Assembly: GCA_003648195.1 (NCBI GenBank)
Contig: QMOK01000006.1
Coordinates: 1-32,716, forward strand
DNA length: 32,716 nucleotides
Reading direction: 5' to 3'
From: Chloroflexota bacterium
Lineage (GTDB): Bacteria > Chloroflexota > Anaerolineae > Anaerolineales > UBA11858
Both the position numbers and the translations under genes were made by a program. Below, piece after piece: positions 1 through 8,245 of the stretch. Below the pieces are notes generated by a model. The model was given only the letters and a program-made list of their open reading frames with translations. It ran no database searches and was not told where the DNA came from. The first letter of the stretch is position 1, and each line of letters opens with the position of its first letter.

Positions 1-2
1 CA

Positions 3-1358
3 GAGCATATCCAAGCCATAACCTCCTTTGACACTCAAACCTTTGCCACAGCGGCCGAAAACCCCTTAGTTCTTTATCTTAAAGATAATCTCTCAGAATT
101 TGGTATGAAGCGCGCCTGGCGATCCACCCTGCACTCCTACTACCACTACCCCATCACAACTGCCATCGTCAGACCTCTAGCTGAACCCCACCTCGTTGTG
201 GGTGATCAAAAAAACTATCACCACTTGGAAGACTTTGGTTTCATAACCCTAGGGTGTGGGGGAGGGGGAAAAGTGGACGCTCCCCTTGCTTTTGTAGGTG
301 GCACCTCCCTAGAGCGTAATCCCGCCCTAGACGATTTAAACCTCCAGGGGCAGGTAATCCTGTCCCCCGGAGCGGACGTGCCAGCTAACTTCCCCGACCA
401 AGTCGCCGCCCTTGGCGCCCTGGGCGTACTCCTCATCTCCGATGATGCTCAGCCTATTGTCTCCCAATTCGAAATGACCGGCGATATGACAAAATATCAA
501 TGCCCCAACGAAATCCCCGTTTTCAAAATTACCCCCTCCGCCGCTGAGAGCATTTTAGCCCAAACCGGCCACACCCTGGCAGAGCTTTCATCACCCGCCG
601 AGGAATCATTCATCCAACCCCTTGACATTGATGCTTCTATGTCGCTAGAACTTAGCCAACCAACCGCCGTAGAAATTCCCAACGCAGTTGGCTTTTTAGG
701 CGGCTACGACATGGATTACGCCAACGAACTCGTAGTTGTTTTCACCACCTTTGACGGCCTCGGATTAACCCCTGCCGGCCAAGACGGCATCCCTGCCTCA
801 GACGCGGTTAGTATGGCCGTTTTCTTAGAAAGTGCCCGAATCTGGCAAGAGAATAACCTAGACCCCCGCCGTTCAATTATCTTTGTGATGTGGGGCGGCG
901 AATATCTCGAACATTCACTAGATGCTTTATTATACGATTTATGGGTTGTCAATAGGCTTAACCCCGAAGTCCCGGCAGCGCCCGTCAAACCCAGCCTTTG
1001 GGTTCAAGTTGGCCCGTTCGGGACAGAGAACACATCTTTTCAATCTCTCACCCCCGCCAATGGAGCCGACCCAAGTTTATATAACGTGTTTATTGACTCC
1101 GCGAACAAAGCAGGCCTAGATATAACCCCCAGCGCTAATTCCGGTAAATTTATTGATACAAGGCTACCTTCTATCTACTTTTGGGACGAAAATGCAGATT
1201 TGCCCGAAAACGAGCTAAACCTAGATGAGTTGCAAAACATTGGGGAAACGACATGCTTCACCCTAATTAGGCTTCTGCGAGAAATAAAATATACCCCCAT
1301 GGATTCCGCTGTAAAAGAAGCACTTTCGAACGCCCTCAGGATGCACACTCATAAGTAG
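3..1358 (+). CDS. M28-like peptidase family protein, 5' end outside window
   Basis: The frame is open from the left edge (first in-frame codon at 3), so the ATG at 105 is probably internal and the gene starts outside the window. Numbering from that ATG, residues about 60-150 resemble a protease-associated (PA) domain and about 190-400 an M28 aminopeptidase fold (VVVFTTFDGLG, then a stretch ending in SMAVFLESARIW, then FVMWGGEYLEHS). M28 enzymes bind two zinc ions with a His-Tyr-Asp motif, an Asp-Asp motif and a Glu-Glu pair. Here the His position is Thr (214-215), the second Glu is Tyr267 and the Asp-Asp is changed; only Asp217 and Glu266 look kept. It may therefore be a non-catalytic binding protein. 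Family assignment is good; activity is doubtful. Confidence 0.7.
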   Translation, partial: EHIQAITSFDTQTFATAAENPLVLYLKDNLSEFGMKRAWRSTLHSYYHYPITTAIVRPLAEPHLVVGDQKNYHHLEDFGFITLGCGGGGKVDAPLAFVGGTSLERNPALDDLNLQGQVILSPGADVPANFPDQVAALGALGVLLISDDAQPIVSQFEMTGDMTKYQCPNEIPVFKITPSAAESILAQTGHTLAELSSPAEESFIQPLDIDASMSLELSQPTAVEIPNAVGFLGGYDMDYANELVVVFTTFDGLGLTPAGQDGIPASDAVSMAVFLESARIWQENNLDPRRSIIFVMWGGEYLEHSLDALLYDLWVVNRLNPEVPAAPVKPSLWVQVGPFGTENTSFQSLTPANGADPSLYNVFIDSANKAGLDITPSANSGKFIDTRLPSIYFWDENADLPENELNLDELQNIGETTCFTLIRLLREIKYTPMDSAVKEALSNALRMHTHK

Positions 1359-1477
1359 TTTGGCAATGTCAGGTTTTAGGTTTTGATGTCATTGCGAGCC
1401 GACTTTTTTAGGGTGGTGATATCCCTGCTGAAACAAGCGAACGCCGCGCTCCGCTGAAAGAAAGCCCGTTTAGATTA

Positions 1478-1541
1478 CCTGATCCCTGTTTTCCTGATAC
1501 CCCTAATACCTGTTTTCCTAATCCCCCGATTCCTAATTTAT
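1478..1541. repeat. short imperfect tandem repeat
   Basis: The unit CCTGTTTTCCTGATACCCC and close variants (CCTGTTTTCCTAATCCCCC) recur about every 23-24 bases, with a degenerate third piece. It is non-coding and looks like a local slippage repeat. Confidence 0.5.
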
Positions 1542-1594
1542 CTGTGTTTCAGAGTTTTGTCACTCAACTAAACGATGTGGCAAAGAGCATGGCA

Positions 1595-1685
1595 TGTCAT
1601 TGCGAAGCGGTGTTTTCCCGCTGAAACAATCTCCTAGAGCGTCTGGGAGACTGCTTCGGGGCAAAAAATGCCCCTCGCAGTGACA
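1595..1685. repeat. palindromic dispersed element (TGTCATTGCGA / TCGCAGTGACA ends)
   Basis: The ends TGTCATTGCGA and TCGCAGTGACA are imperfect inverted repeats. Inside lies a second inverted repeat (AATCTCC ... GGAGACT). The same end motifs recur at 31340-31470 inside a transposable element, and an isolated left end is at 1387-1397. Similar palindromes are common between genes in many bacterial genomes. Confidence 0.65.
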
Positions 1686-1777
1686 TTTCAAAGGTGGGCT
1701 GAGTAGTTACAACATTTCTACAAACTCACGAAATGGGGGAGCCATTTCAAATCTAGCTTTTCCCGCTTTGTCTCCCA

Positions 1778-1803
1778 TGCTATAATCATTAACGAGGTAT
1801 AAT
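1778..1803 (+). promoter_or_regulatory. candidate promoter of the 1928 kinase operon
   Basis: An extended -10 (TGC-TATAAT, 1778-1786) is followed by a second TATAAT at 1798-1803. No good -35 lies 17 bases upstream. The site is about 125 bases before the ATG at 1928, so the 5' UTR would be long. Low certainty. Confidence 0.3.
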
Positions 1804-1927
1804 AATTTGCCAAGTTTTCCTGAGTTGCTCAGAACTGGGCAGATGATTTATGAACCTTTTCATTTTCTCGGCGTTTCATTACGTCCACACTTGGACAATC
1901 TAAATAGTTGAACAAAACATACCAAAC

Positions 1928-4288
1928 ATGTACTCTTTCTATAGTCAAATTATTGATATTCTGACAACGCCACCAGGGAATCTTACCTACCACCTAGTGC
2001 TTGCTTTTGCGGCTGCGGGAGCATTGCAGGGCGCATTGCTCCATTGGCGTCAAAGCGAGTTTCCTCAGGGCCGGCGGATGGTTATTGGTTTGGGGCTTTT
2101 GCTAGTTGGACGGGCAATCCTTTTTGTGGGAGCTGGCCTGGTTTGGCAAGGGCTTACGCCGCCACAAACCCTGCTCCCAATTCTCGACCGAACCATTACC
2201 ATATTGGGTATTATTCTCATCATTTGGCTCTGGTGCTTCCCAGAGCCCCTTCAGGTGGCCGACATGGCCAGTATTCTGCTGGGGTTTGTTGCTTTAGCGA
2301 TAGCCATATTCAGCTACGTTTGGGGCTTAACGCAAACATCTGGGGTGCCATCTAATGCGGTGTGGTTCAATTCTCTTTGGGAAGGGGCTGCATTATTTAT
2401 TCTTATTCTTGGAATAGCATTGATACTCATCCGCCGCCCTAATGGTTGGGTATATGGTTTTGTGATGCTTGGAGTTATGACTTGTGGGCATGTTTTTCAA
2501 TTTTTCTTCCCCTCAGCGGCTAGTGATTTTCCCGGAATTGTGCGTCTTGCCCAAATAGCGGCTTATCCCTTGCTTTTTACTCTTCCCCAGCGATTTGTCC
2601 CCACCGAAAGTTCGTCAACGCCAGTTTCTTCACCTCAACATGCTTCTTACGTTCACAAACGCCAACAATACAATTTAGACCCCGCCTTACTGGATGATAT
2701 TGTTAGCATCTCGCCAGAAGTTCCCTTGGCCGACCTGCAATTGACCGTTACGAAATTGGCTTCCCAAATCATGTTGGCGGATTTGTGCCTTTTGATTTCT
2801 CCTCCCGACGAGATGGGGACGATAGAAATTATATGCGGATACGATCTTATTCGAGAAGAATTCCTTAGCGGCCTTTCTCTTCCGGGCGACCAACTTCCTC
2901 TTCTCTCTACTGCTATTCAAAGAGAGCAATCATTGCGTCTCCCTGCGAGCAGCACCTCTCAAGATTTCCGCAATCTTAGCAAACTTTTGCGCCTGGGACG
3001 GATAGGTCATTTGCTGGCAGCGCCTTGTATCTTTTCACACGTTGAGCAAAAAACCGGCCTAATTTTATTATCTCCTTACTCAAATCGCAGTTGGGGCAAA
3101 GTAGATCAAAAATACCTAAGCCGTTTTACAGAAGTGATTCAAAAAGCATTATCGCGAAATTCAGAAACTCCTAAACTGCGCGAGCAACTTGAACAGGCGC
3201 GCCAAATTATAATAAGCGCTAAAGCCGATTTAGAAGAAGCGAAACTATACGGGCAAGCTCTCCAAACAAAATTAGATATCAGCCAAGAAGAAATAAAAAC
3301 GCTCCAAGAAGTATCTCAAGAAATAGAGAGACTCCAACAAAAACAAACAGAAACATACGAAACAATAGCTAATTTAGAAGTTGATAAAAAACAACTCGAA
3401 GAACAACTTGAAGAATTCAATGAGCAAGCCTCTATTGCTTCTGATGAACAATTGCAAAGAGAGCTGCAATTAGCCTTAGAAGAAATTGCCCGTCTCAAAA
3501 ACATATTGGTAGAGTCTGACCAAAAGATTGGACAGATCAAAACCCAATCAAAGATAGAAAAAGGCATCTTATCCGATGCGCAAATGGAATCTATCTCAAA
3601 ACTGGCACAGGAGCTTCGGCAGCCTCTTGTCTCTATGGTGGGATATACTGACATTCTATTGGGGGAATCAGTGGGCATTTTAGGATCTTTACAAAAACAA
3701 TTTCTAGACCGCATCAAGGCCTCGGCTGAACGCATTGGAGGTTTGCTGGATACGGTATTAGAAAAAGCTGCCATCAATATAGAGGAACTCACTCTTGCCC
3801 CCAGCGCGGTAGATTTAAGTGATGCCATTGACTACGCCATCACCGAAGTAAGCGAGCATATTTGGAAAAAGCGAATCTCCATGCGAGTTGATTTGGCGGA
3901 TAATTTGCCAAAATTGCACACCGATGAAGACAGCCTTCGCCAAATACTCATCAACTTACTAAAAAACGCCAGCGATGTTACACCCGCCGAAGGAGAAATC
4001 TTCATCCGTGCCAGACTCTACGATGAATATAGCGAACAGAGTTTTGCGTTCATTCAAGTAGCAGACCAAGGCGGAGGTATTTCTGTCGAGGATTTGCCTC
4101 GTGTCTTCTCGCAGCTTTACAATAACAACACAAACATTAAAGGTATTGGCGGGCAAGGAATAGAACTCTCGGTTGTAAAAGCTCTTGTCGAAACCCAGCA
4201 AGGACGCATTTGGGTAGATAGCCAAGAGGGAGTGGGCGCGGCATTTAGCCTTTTGCTCCCCCTTGCGGATGATGAAAGAGATGCGTAA
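1928..4288 (+). CDS. membrane sensor histidine kinase-like protein, H-box His replaced by Gln
   Basis: This is a 786-residue sensor. Residues about 15-225 contain roughly seven hydrophobic segments (a 7TM-type sensor). A GAF-like region follows (about 255-400), then a long Glu/Gln-rich coiled coil (about 413-548), a HisKA-like dimerisation helix (about 555-620) and an HATPase domain (about 665-780). The HATPase keeps the N-box (LINLLKNASD), a DxGxG motif (DQGGGIS) and a glycine-rich lid (GIGGQGIEL). In the H-box, normally SHELRTPL, the sequence is AQELRQPL, so the phosphorylated His is Gln561. It may bind ATP without autophosphorylating. The TAA overlaps the ATG of the LysM gene by one base (TAATG), which implies co-translation with the cell-envelope genes downstream. 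Confidence 0.85.
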   Translation: MYSFYSQIIDILTTPPGNLTYHLVLAFAAAGALQGALLHWRQSEFPQGRRMVIGLGLLLVGRAILFVGAGLVWQGLTPPQTLLPILDRTITILGIILIIWLWCFPEPLQVADMASILLGFVALAIAIFSYVWGLTQTSGVPSNAVWFNSLWEGAALFILILGIALILIRRPNGWVYGFVMLGVMTCGHVFQFFFPSAASDFPGIVRLAQIAAYPLLFTLPQRFVPTESSSTPVSSPQHASYVHKRQQYNLDPALLDDIVSISPEVPLADLQLTVTKLASQIMLADLCLLISPPDEMGTIEIICGYDLIREEFLSGLSLPGDQLPLLSTAIQREQSLRLPASSTSQDFRNLSKLLRLGRIGHLLAAPCIFSHVEQKTGLILLSPYSNRSWGKVDQKYLSRFTEVIQKALSRNSETPKLREQLEQARQIIISAKADLEEAKLYGQALQTKLDISQEEIKTLQEVSQEIERLQQKQTETYETIANLEVDKKQLEEQLEEFNEQASIASDEQLQRELQLALEEIARLKNILVESDQKIGQIKTQSKIEKGILSDAQMESISKLAQELRQPLVSMVGYTDILLGESVGILGSLQKQFLDRIKASAERIGGLLDTVLEKAAINIEELTLAPSAVDLSDAIDYAITEVSEHIWKKRISMRVDLADNLPKLHTDEDSLRQILINLLKNASDVTPAEGEIFIRARLYDEYSEQSFAFIQVADQGGGISVEDLPRVFSQLYNNNTNIKGIGGQGIELSVVKALVETQQGRIWVDSQEGVGAAFSLLLPLADDERDA

Positions 4289-5133
4289 TGAAGATTTACC
4301 GTTATATAGCTATCGGGATAATCACAGCCCTCGTTTCTGGAGGGCTTGTTCTTGGCAGCATAGCTATTTCGCTCGCGGAAGGAAAAACCTCCCCGTCTTG
4401 GACTTCTGCTCTCTCTGAGCCTTCGCCGACCCCCAAACCGGTATCCATATCCCAAATAGGAATCACGCCTTCTGGCGTGGAGGGTGAGGCCCAATTGCCT
4501 ACGCCCGTCACTGCCCTAGAGCTTTCTGCTACTCCTCAGCCAACTTCTTGCCCTGTCCCTCTGGGATGGATGCCGATAATCGTTCGTCCGGGCGACACAC
4601 TTGAAAACCTTGCTGACGCCTATCACACCACTCCCGACTTGCTTGCGAGTGCCAACTGTTTGTTATCTTATCAAATATTCCCCGGATCAACATTATATGT
4701 GCCCCCTATAGGCCCCACCAAGACGCCATTTCAATGCGGCCCTCCCCCAGGCTGGATTCTTTATACCGTGCAAAAAGGCGATAATTTATATCGGCTAAGC
4801 CTTGCTTTTAGCACCACCATATGGCAATTGCAGGTGGCTAATTGTTTGGGTAATTCTGTGTATATTCGAGTGGGGCAGAGAATATATGTGCCCAACGTAC
4901 CCACCCTTACAATAATCCCTACGGGAACGTCAACCCCCACGCTTGTGCCCACGCTTGAGCCAACGTTTACTCCCACGTTTACGCCTACGCCAACAGATAC
5001 GCTAGAGCTTACTGCAACGCCTACAAGTTCTGTCACCCCTACCCCCACAGAAACGCCAACCTCCACTTCCACTCCTACTTCCACGTCTTCGCCTACATCC
5101 ACAGATACTACCACCCCATCCCCCACCCCATAA
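4288..5133 (+). CDS. LysM-domain protein with Thr/Pro-rich C-terminal tail
   Basis: Residues about 1-31 form a signal or anchor helix (RYIAIGIITALVSGGLVLGS). Two LysM domains follow, at about 95-140 (IIVRPGDTLENLADAY ... GSTLYVPP) and about 155-205 (YTVQKGDNLYRLSLAF ... GQRIYVPN), so binding of peptidoglycan or a related glycan is expected. From about 210 to the end the protein is low-complexity Thr/Pro/Ser repeats (TPTxTPT), a typical extended wall linker. The start overlaps the kinase stop, and the LCP gene begins 6 bases after this gene, so the three form one operon. Exported and envelope-associated by inference; no catalytic domain is visible. Confidence 0.85.
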   Translation: MKIYRYIAIGIITALVSGGLVLGSIAISLAEGKTSPSWTSALSEPSPTPKPVSISQIGITPSGVEGEAQLPTPVTALELSATPQPTSCPVPLGWMPIIVRPGDTLENLADAYHTTPDLLASANCLLSYQIFPGSTLYVPPIGPTKTPFQCGPPPGWILYTVQKGDNLYRLSLAFSTTIWQLQVANCLGNSVYIRVGQRIYVPNVPTLTIIPTGTSTPTLVPTLEPTFTPTFTPTPTDTLELTATPTSSVTPTPTETPTSTSTPTSTSSPTSTDTTTPSPTP

Positions 5134-5139
5134 TTAAAT

Positions 5140-6252
5140 ATGAAAAAACTCAGCAGGATTGTTACCCCACTTAAAATATTTCCCCTGCTTGTTATCGGCG
5201 TTTTTTTTGTTGCATGTCAGTCTGTGCCAAAACAGACCAGCGGAGCTAATACACCGCATGACGAAGAAGTTCTTGTGAGCACTGTCGAACACGCGGCTTC
5301 TGCTGATACCGAAGCCACGGTCACTCTTACCCCCTTTCAACCCTCTCCCCCCACGGCTACTTATTTACCCATAGACCCTAAATATACCCTTATTCCGCCT
5401 ACTCCGGGCGGTGAACTTCTTTACGACTATCTGTATCCCCCAGTCTACGAGCAGTCATATTTTCAGGTTCCCCTTATTCCCCAACCGAAAAATCAGGTTA
5501 ACGTTTTAGTACTAGGAACCGACCAATTTGGCGACCGCCACGGGTACCGAACAGACGCAATTATGCTGGTGACCATTAATAAAAAAGAAGATACAGTGCA
5601 TATCACCTCTTTTCCGCGAGACCTTTACGTATACATTCCCGGCTGGACAGTGCAGCGCATAAACACCGCTTATCCTTATGGGGGTTTTGAAGCTTTGGCC
5701 AACACCATGGAATATAATTTTGGTGTTCGTCCTGATTATTACGCCCTAATTCATGTCTCTTTTCTTGAAGATGTTGTTAATGACCTGGGTGGAATTACTG
5801 TGCAGGTAGAAAAAACACTGTGCGACCATCGCGCGGATTATAACGGGCAATATTGTCTTTACCCCGGTACGCGCTATATGGATGGGGCGACAGCCTTTTG
5901 GTACGCAAGGTCTCGGCACACATCAGAAAATGATTTTGGCCGTAATAGACGGCATCAGGAATTGTTGCGCGGAATTTTCGATCAGGCGTTGGAGGTCAAG
6001 GCGCTTACCAAAGTTCCTCAACTTTACCAAACCTACAAAGACAATGTCGATACAAATATGGGGTTAGGAATTGTTCTTAAGCTTCTTCCCACCGCCATAA
6101 AACTTCAAGACCAATCTCGCATTACCCAATATTACATTAGCCAAGACGATGTAATTAACTGGACAACAGGCGGCGGAGCGAGCGTTTTAATTCCTCAACC
6201 AAGGTTGGTGCGGGATGTTTTGCTTCAGGCGTTGAACAGCCCAGAGCAATAA
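5140..6252 (+). CDS. LytR-CpsA-Psr (LCP) family protein, probable lipoprotein
   Basis: LCP enzymes transfer undecaprenyl-linked glycopolymers to peptidoglycan or a similar acceptor outside the membrane. The N-terminus is hydrophobic with a lipobox-like FVAC ending at about residue 25, then a Thr/Pro-rich linker. The LCP domain runs from about 125 to 290: VNVLVLGTDQ, YRTDAIMLVTI, SFPRDLYVYIPG, and the conserved Arg-rich segment YARSRHTSENDFGRNRRHQE. All key Arg and Asp positions of the family appear present. It follows the LysM gene directly, consistent with a wall or surface-polymer operon. A strong hairpin (6355-6404) lies downstream. Confidence 0.9.
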   Translation: MKKLSRIVTPLKIFPLLVIGVFFVACQSVPKQTSGANTPHDEEVLVSTVEHAASADTEATVTLTPFQPSPPTATYLPIDPKYTLIPPTPGGELLYDYLYPPVYEQSYFQVPLIPQPKNQVNVLVLGTDQFGDRHGYRTDAIMLVTINKKEDTVHITSFPRDLYVYIPGWTVQRINTAYPYGGFEALANTMEYNFGVRPDYYALIHVSFLEDVVNDLGGITVQVEKTLCDHRADYNGQYCLYPGTRYMDGATAFWYARSRHTSENDFGRNRRHQELLRGIFDQALEVKALTKVPQLYQTYKDNVDTNMGLGIVLKLLPTAIKLQDQSRITQYYISQDDVINWTTGGGASVLIPQPRLVRDVLLQALNSPEQ

Positions 6253-6354
6253 TCAGGGATGTTTAGGAATCGCGTTCCCGCGCGTGGGCGCATGAGAAGT
6301 TCAGGCGGCAGGCAAACCATGAAGCGTGTTGCTCTTCCCCCGCGAATGAAAAGC

Positions 6355-6404
6355 ACTCGTGGTGCGTTGCATCTGTTTGTAGATGCGTTGCACCACGAGT
6401 TTTA
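6355..6404 (+). terminator. hairpin terminator after the LCP gene; member of a dispersed hairpin family
   Basis: Arms ACTCGTGGTGC and GCACCACGAGT enclose a further paired segment (GCATCT / AGATGC) with a 3-base symmetric internal loop and a GTTTGT apical loop, followed by TTTTACT. It resembles the hairpin at 10431-10469, so it may be a mobile or repeated palindrome used as a terminator. Confidence 0.6.
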
Positions 6405-6437
6405 CTAACTTGCCTAGTCACTACGAAAAAGGACAAT

Positions 6438-7799
6438 ATGGATTATTTTATAAACCTCACACTGTCTTTAACGTCATTCTTCTTTTTAGCAGGCTTTGGC
6501 GCTTTTAGCGCGATCTCATGGCAAGAGAAAGAACAACGGGCGGCCAAATTAGCTATTCTTGTCGCTATTATTGGCTCCGCGCTTTTTGGGGGCATCATCT
6601 TCTTGCCCTCGCCTATCCCTCAAATAGCGGCGGGTTTGATTGCTTTGGGCGCGGCAACAGGCCTGGTGCTTTTCTTCCTCCCCATGGGGCGAATCGCCTC
6701 CGGACCAGACGCCCCCACCACGCGCGTAGACGAGAGGGAAATCATGTTCGCCCGCGCGAGGTTAGAGCCGGGCACCGAGAAATACGCCAATTACTACGCC
6801 GACCATCCCCATCACCAAACAGAAGACGACAAAACACGCGCCAAGCCGGGATTGCTTTCTCCTAAATCACGGTTAGCTAACCCCTACCATTTTGCCGCCA
6901 CGGATGCCAGCTTTTTCCTGACCGAAAGTCTGCGGGACGCGATTGATGGTTCGCCCGCGCCAGAACGGGTTGCTCTTCCCCCACGTGAGATGACCGCTTA
7001 CGTGAAAAACTTAGCCAAATTCTACGGCGCGTTAGATGTGGGAATCACAAAATTGGAGCCTTATCACGTTTATTCGCACATTGGGCGTGGAACAGGAACC
7101 TACGGAGCGCCAGTCTCGCTCACCCACACCTACGCGATTGCTTTCACGGTAGAAATGGATTTTGAGATGGTTCAGTCTGCGCCATCCCCGACCCTGACCA
7201 TGGAGTCGGCGAAAGAGTACGTAGAAGCGGCTCGCGTGGCCGTGCAATTGGCCGCCGCGCTGCGGGGAATGGGTTACTCTGCCCGCGCTCATATTGACGG
7301 CAATTATCGGGTGATTGCTCCCTTGGTGGCTCGTGACGCTGGTTTAGGCGAGATTGGGCGGATGAGCATTCTCATGACTCCGCGTCAGGGTCCGCGCGTT
7401 CGGGTGGGGGTGGTGACGACAAGCCTAGAGCTTATCCCAGACGAGCGCGAACTGAATGCCGCCATGATTGACTTTTGCAATATTTGTCAGAAATGCGCCA
7501 ATACTTGTCCCTCACGGGCCATCCCTTTTGGCGAGCGAGAGCTAAATAACGGCGCTCTGCGTTGGAAGCTCAACCCCGACCTGTGTTTTAGGTACTGGAG
7601 CATAATTGGCACCGATTGCGGGCGATGTATGTCTGTGTGCCCATTCTCTCATCCCGATAATTGGGCGCATAACTTTGTACGTTGGGGCATTATGCGTTCT
7701 GGCTTCTTCCGCCGCGCCGCCCTATGGATGGACGACTTTTTCTACGGGAAAAAGCCTGAAACGCGAGACGCGCCTGAGTGGACAAAGGTGGGTGTTTAA
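6438..7799 (+). CDS. membrane-anchored reductive dehalogenase-like Fe-S protein
   Basis: Three hydrophobic helices occupy about residues 4-80. From about 185 to 430 the sequence matches the reductive dehalogenase catalytic family (GIGDVG-type region, the VQLAAALRGMGYSA stretch, GEIGRMSILMTP). Two 4Fe-4S motifs follow: C347-N-I-C350-Q-K-C353-A-N-T-C357-P, and C383 with C394-G-R-C397-M-S-V-C401-P. Classic RdhA carries a Tat signal and a separate RdhB anchor; neither is seen here, and the N-terminal helices would anchor the protein, which would put the catalytic part on either side of the membrane depending on topology. No rdhB, no corrinoid gene and no transcription factor lies nearby. Substrate is unknown; a quinone-linked reductase or epoxyqueuosine-reductase-like role cannot be excluded. 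Confidence 0.8.
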   Translation: MDYFINLTLSLTSFFFLAGFGAFSAISWQEKEQRAAKLAILVAIIGSALFGGIIFLPSPIPQIAAGLIALGAATGLVLFFLPMGRIASGPDAPTTRVDEREIMFARARLEPGTEKYANYYADHPHHQTEDDKTRAKPGLLSPKSRLANPYHFAATDASFFLTESLRDAIDGSPAPERVALPPREMTAYVKNLAKFYGALDVGITKLEPYHVYSHIGRGTGTYGAPVSLTHTYAIAFTVEMDFEMVQSAPSPTLTMESAKEYVEAARVAVQLAAALRGMGYSARAHIDGNYRVIAPLVARDAGLGEIGRMSILMTPRQGPRVRVGVVTTSLELIPDERELNAAMIDFCNICQKCANTCPSRAIPFGERELNNGALRWKLNPDLCFRYWSIIGTDCGRCMSVCPFSHPDNWAHNFVRWGIMRSGFFRRAALWMDDFFYGKKPETRDAPEWTKVGV

Positions 7800-7811
7800 C
7801 ATTTAAACGTT

Positions 7812-7888
7812 GTTGGCTCATATGTAAATATTGTGCAAAGCGACATGAATGTCGTCCTACGAAAACGTAACGCGATATTTATATCGCC
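7812..7888. repeat. dispersed repeat with paired palindromes, copy A
   Basis: Two small palindromes, CGACATGAATGTCG (7841-7854) and GCGATATTTATATCGC (7872-7887), follow a TGGCTCATATGTAAATA-like lead. The same arrangement, diverged, occurs at 19294-19380 (TGGCTCATGTATAAAAC, then two palindromes). Non-coding. Confidence 0.55.
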
Positions 7889-7935
7889 TTTCCCCGCACA
7901 CTTTCAACAGATGAACCACATTGTTTTGTTTGGTA

Positions 7936-7964
7936 TTGACGTGGAGCGCATGTATAGTTATACT
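7936..7964 (+). promoter_or_regulatory. sigma70-type promoter with overlapping operator for the RHH/MazF pair
   Basis: TTGACG (7936-7941) and TATACT (7959-7964) are separated by exactly 17 bases. An inverted repeat GTATA-GT-TATAC (7952-7963) covers the -10, which is where a ribbon-helix-helix antitoxin would be expected to bind for autorepression. The regulatory role is inference. Confidence 0.65.
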
Positions 7965-7990
7965 AAATGTAACCAAGGAGGTATAACAAT

Positions 7991-8245
7991 ATGGCGAGTG
8001 TAAAAACAGCAATTTCAATCCAAGAACCATTATTTGAGCAAGTTGAAGCTCTGGCGAACGAGTTGAATATTTCGCGGAGTCGGATTTTTGTATTGGCAGT
8101 TGAGGAGTTCATTAAGCGATACCAAAATAGACAGTTGCTTGAAGAAATAAACCGTGCCTATGATGATTTGCCAAACGTCACCGAACAGTTGTATTTAGAA
8201 AAAACTCGACCACAACACCGGAAATTAATGGAGGGGGAATGGTAA
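7991..8245 (+). CDS. ribbon-helix-helix (CopG-type) antitoxin
   Basis: An 84-residue protein with a CopG/MazE-like RHH at residues about 4-50: the strand VKTAISIQEPLF, then two helices (EQVEALANELNISRS, RIFVLAVEEFIKRYQ). The C-terminal half would wrap the toxin. A strong Shine-Dalgarno (AAGGAGG) lies 8 bases before the ATG. The last 7 bases overlap the MazF-like gene, the usual antitoxin-toxin order, and a well-formed promoter with an operator-like palindrome is just upstream. Confidence 0.85.
   Translation: MASVKTAISIQEPLFEQVEALANELNISRSRIFVLAVEEFIKRYQNRQLLEEINRAYDDLPNVTEQLYLEKTRPQHRKLMEGEW

Larger units (their letters stand above)
1359..1927. other. gene-free repeat-rich stretch
   Basis: No credible coding region was found. 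It holds a half copy (1387-1397) and a full copy (1595-1685) of an inverted-repeat element bounded by TGTCATTGCGA, a short imperfect tandem repeat at about 1478-1541, and two TATAAT-like boxes (1781-1786, 1798-1803) that could serve the downstream kinase. Confidence 0.6.

Noticed and set aside
3316-3828. Long minus-strand reading frame opposite the kinase coiled coil
   Set aside because: Ser/Cys-rich mirror of a Glu/Gln-rich coding region; no ribosome site or family.
4900-5126. Thr/Pro repeat DNA as a microsatellite or CRISPR-like array
   Set aside because: It is the coding sequence for a Thr/Pro-rich linker with irregular units and no spacers.
6328-6982. GTTGCTCTTCCCCC present at 6328 and again at 6969
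   Set aside because: Short match, one copy inside a coding region; no further similarity, so probably chance.
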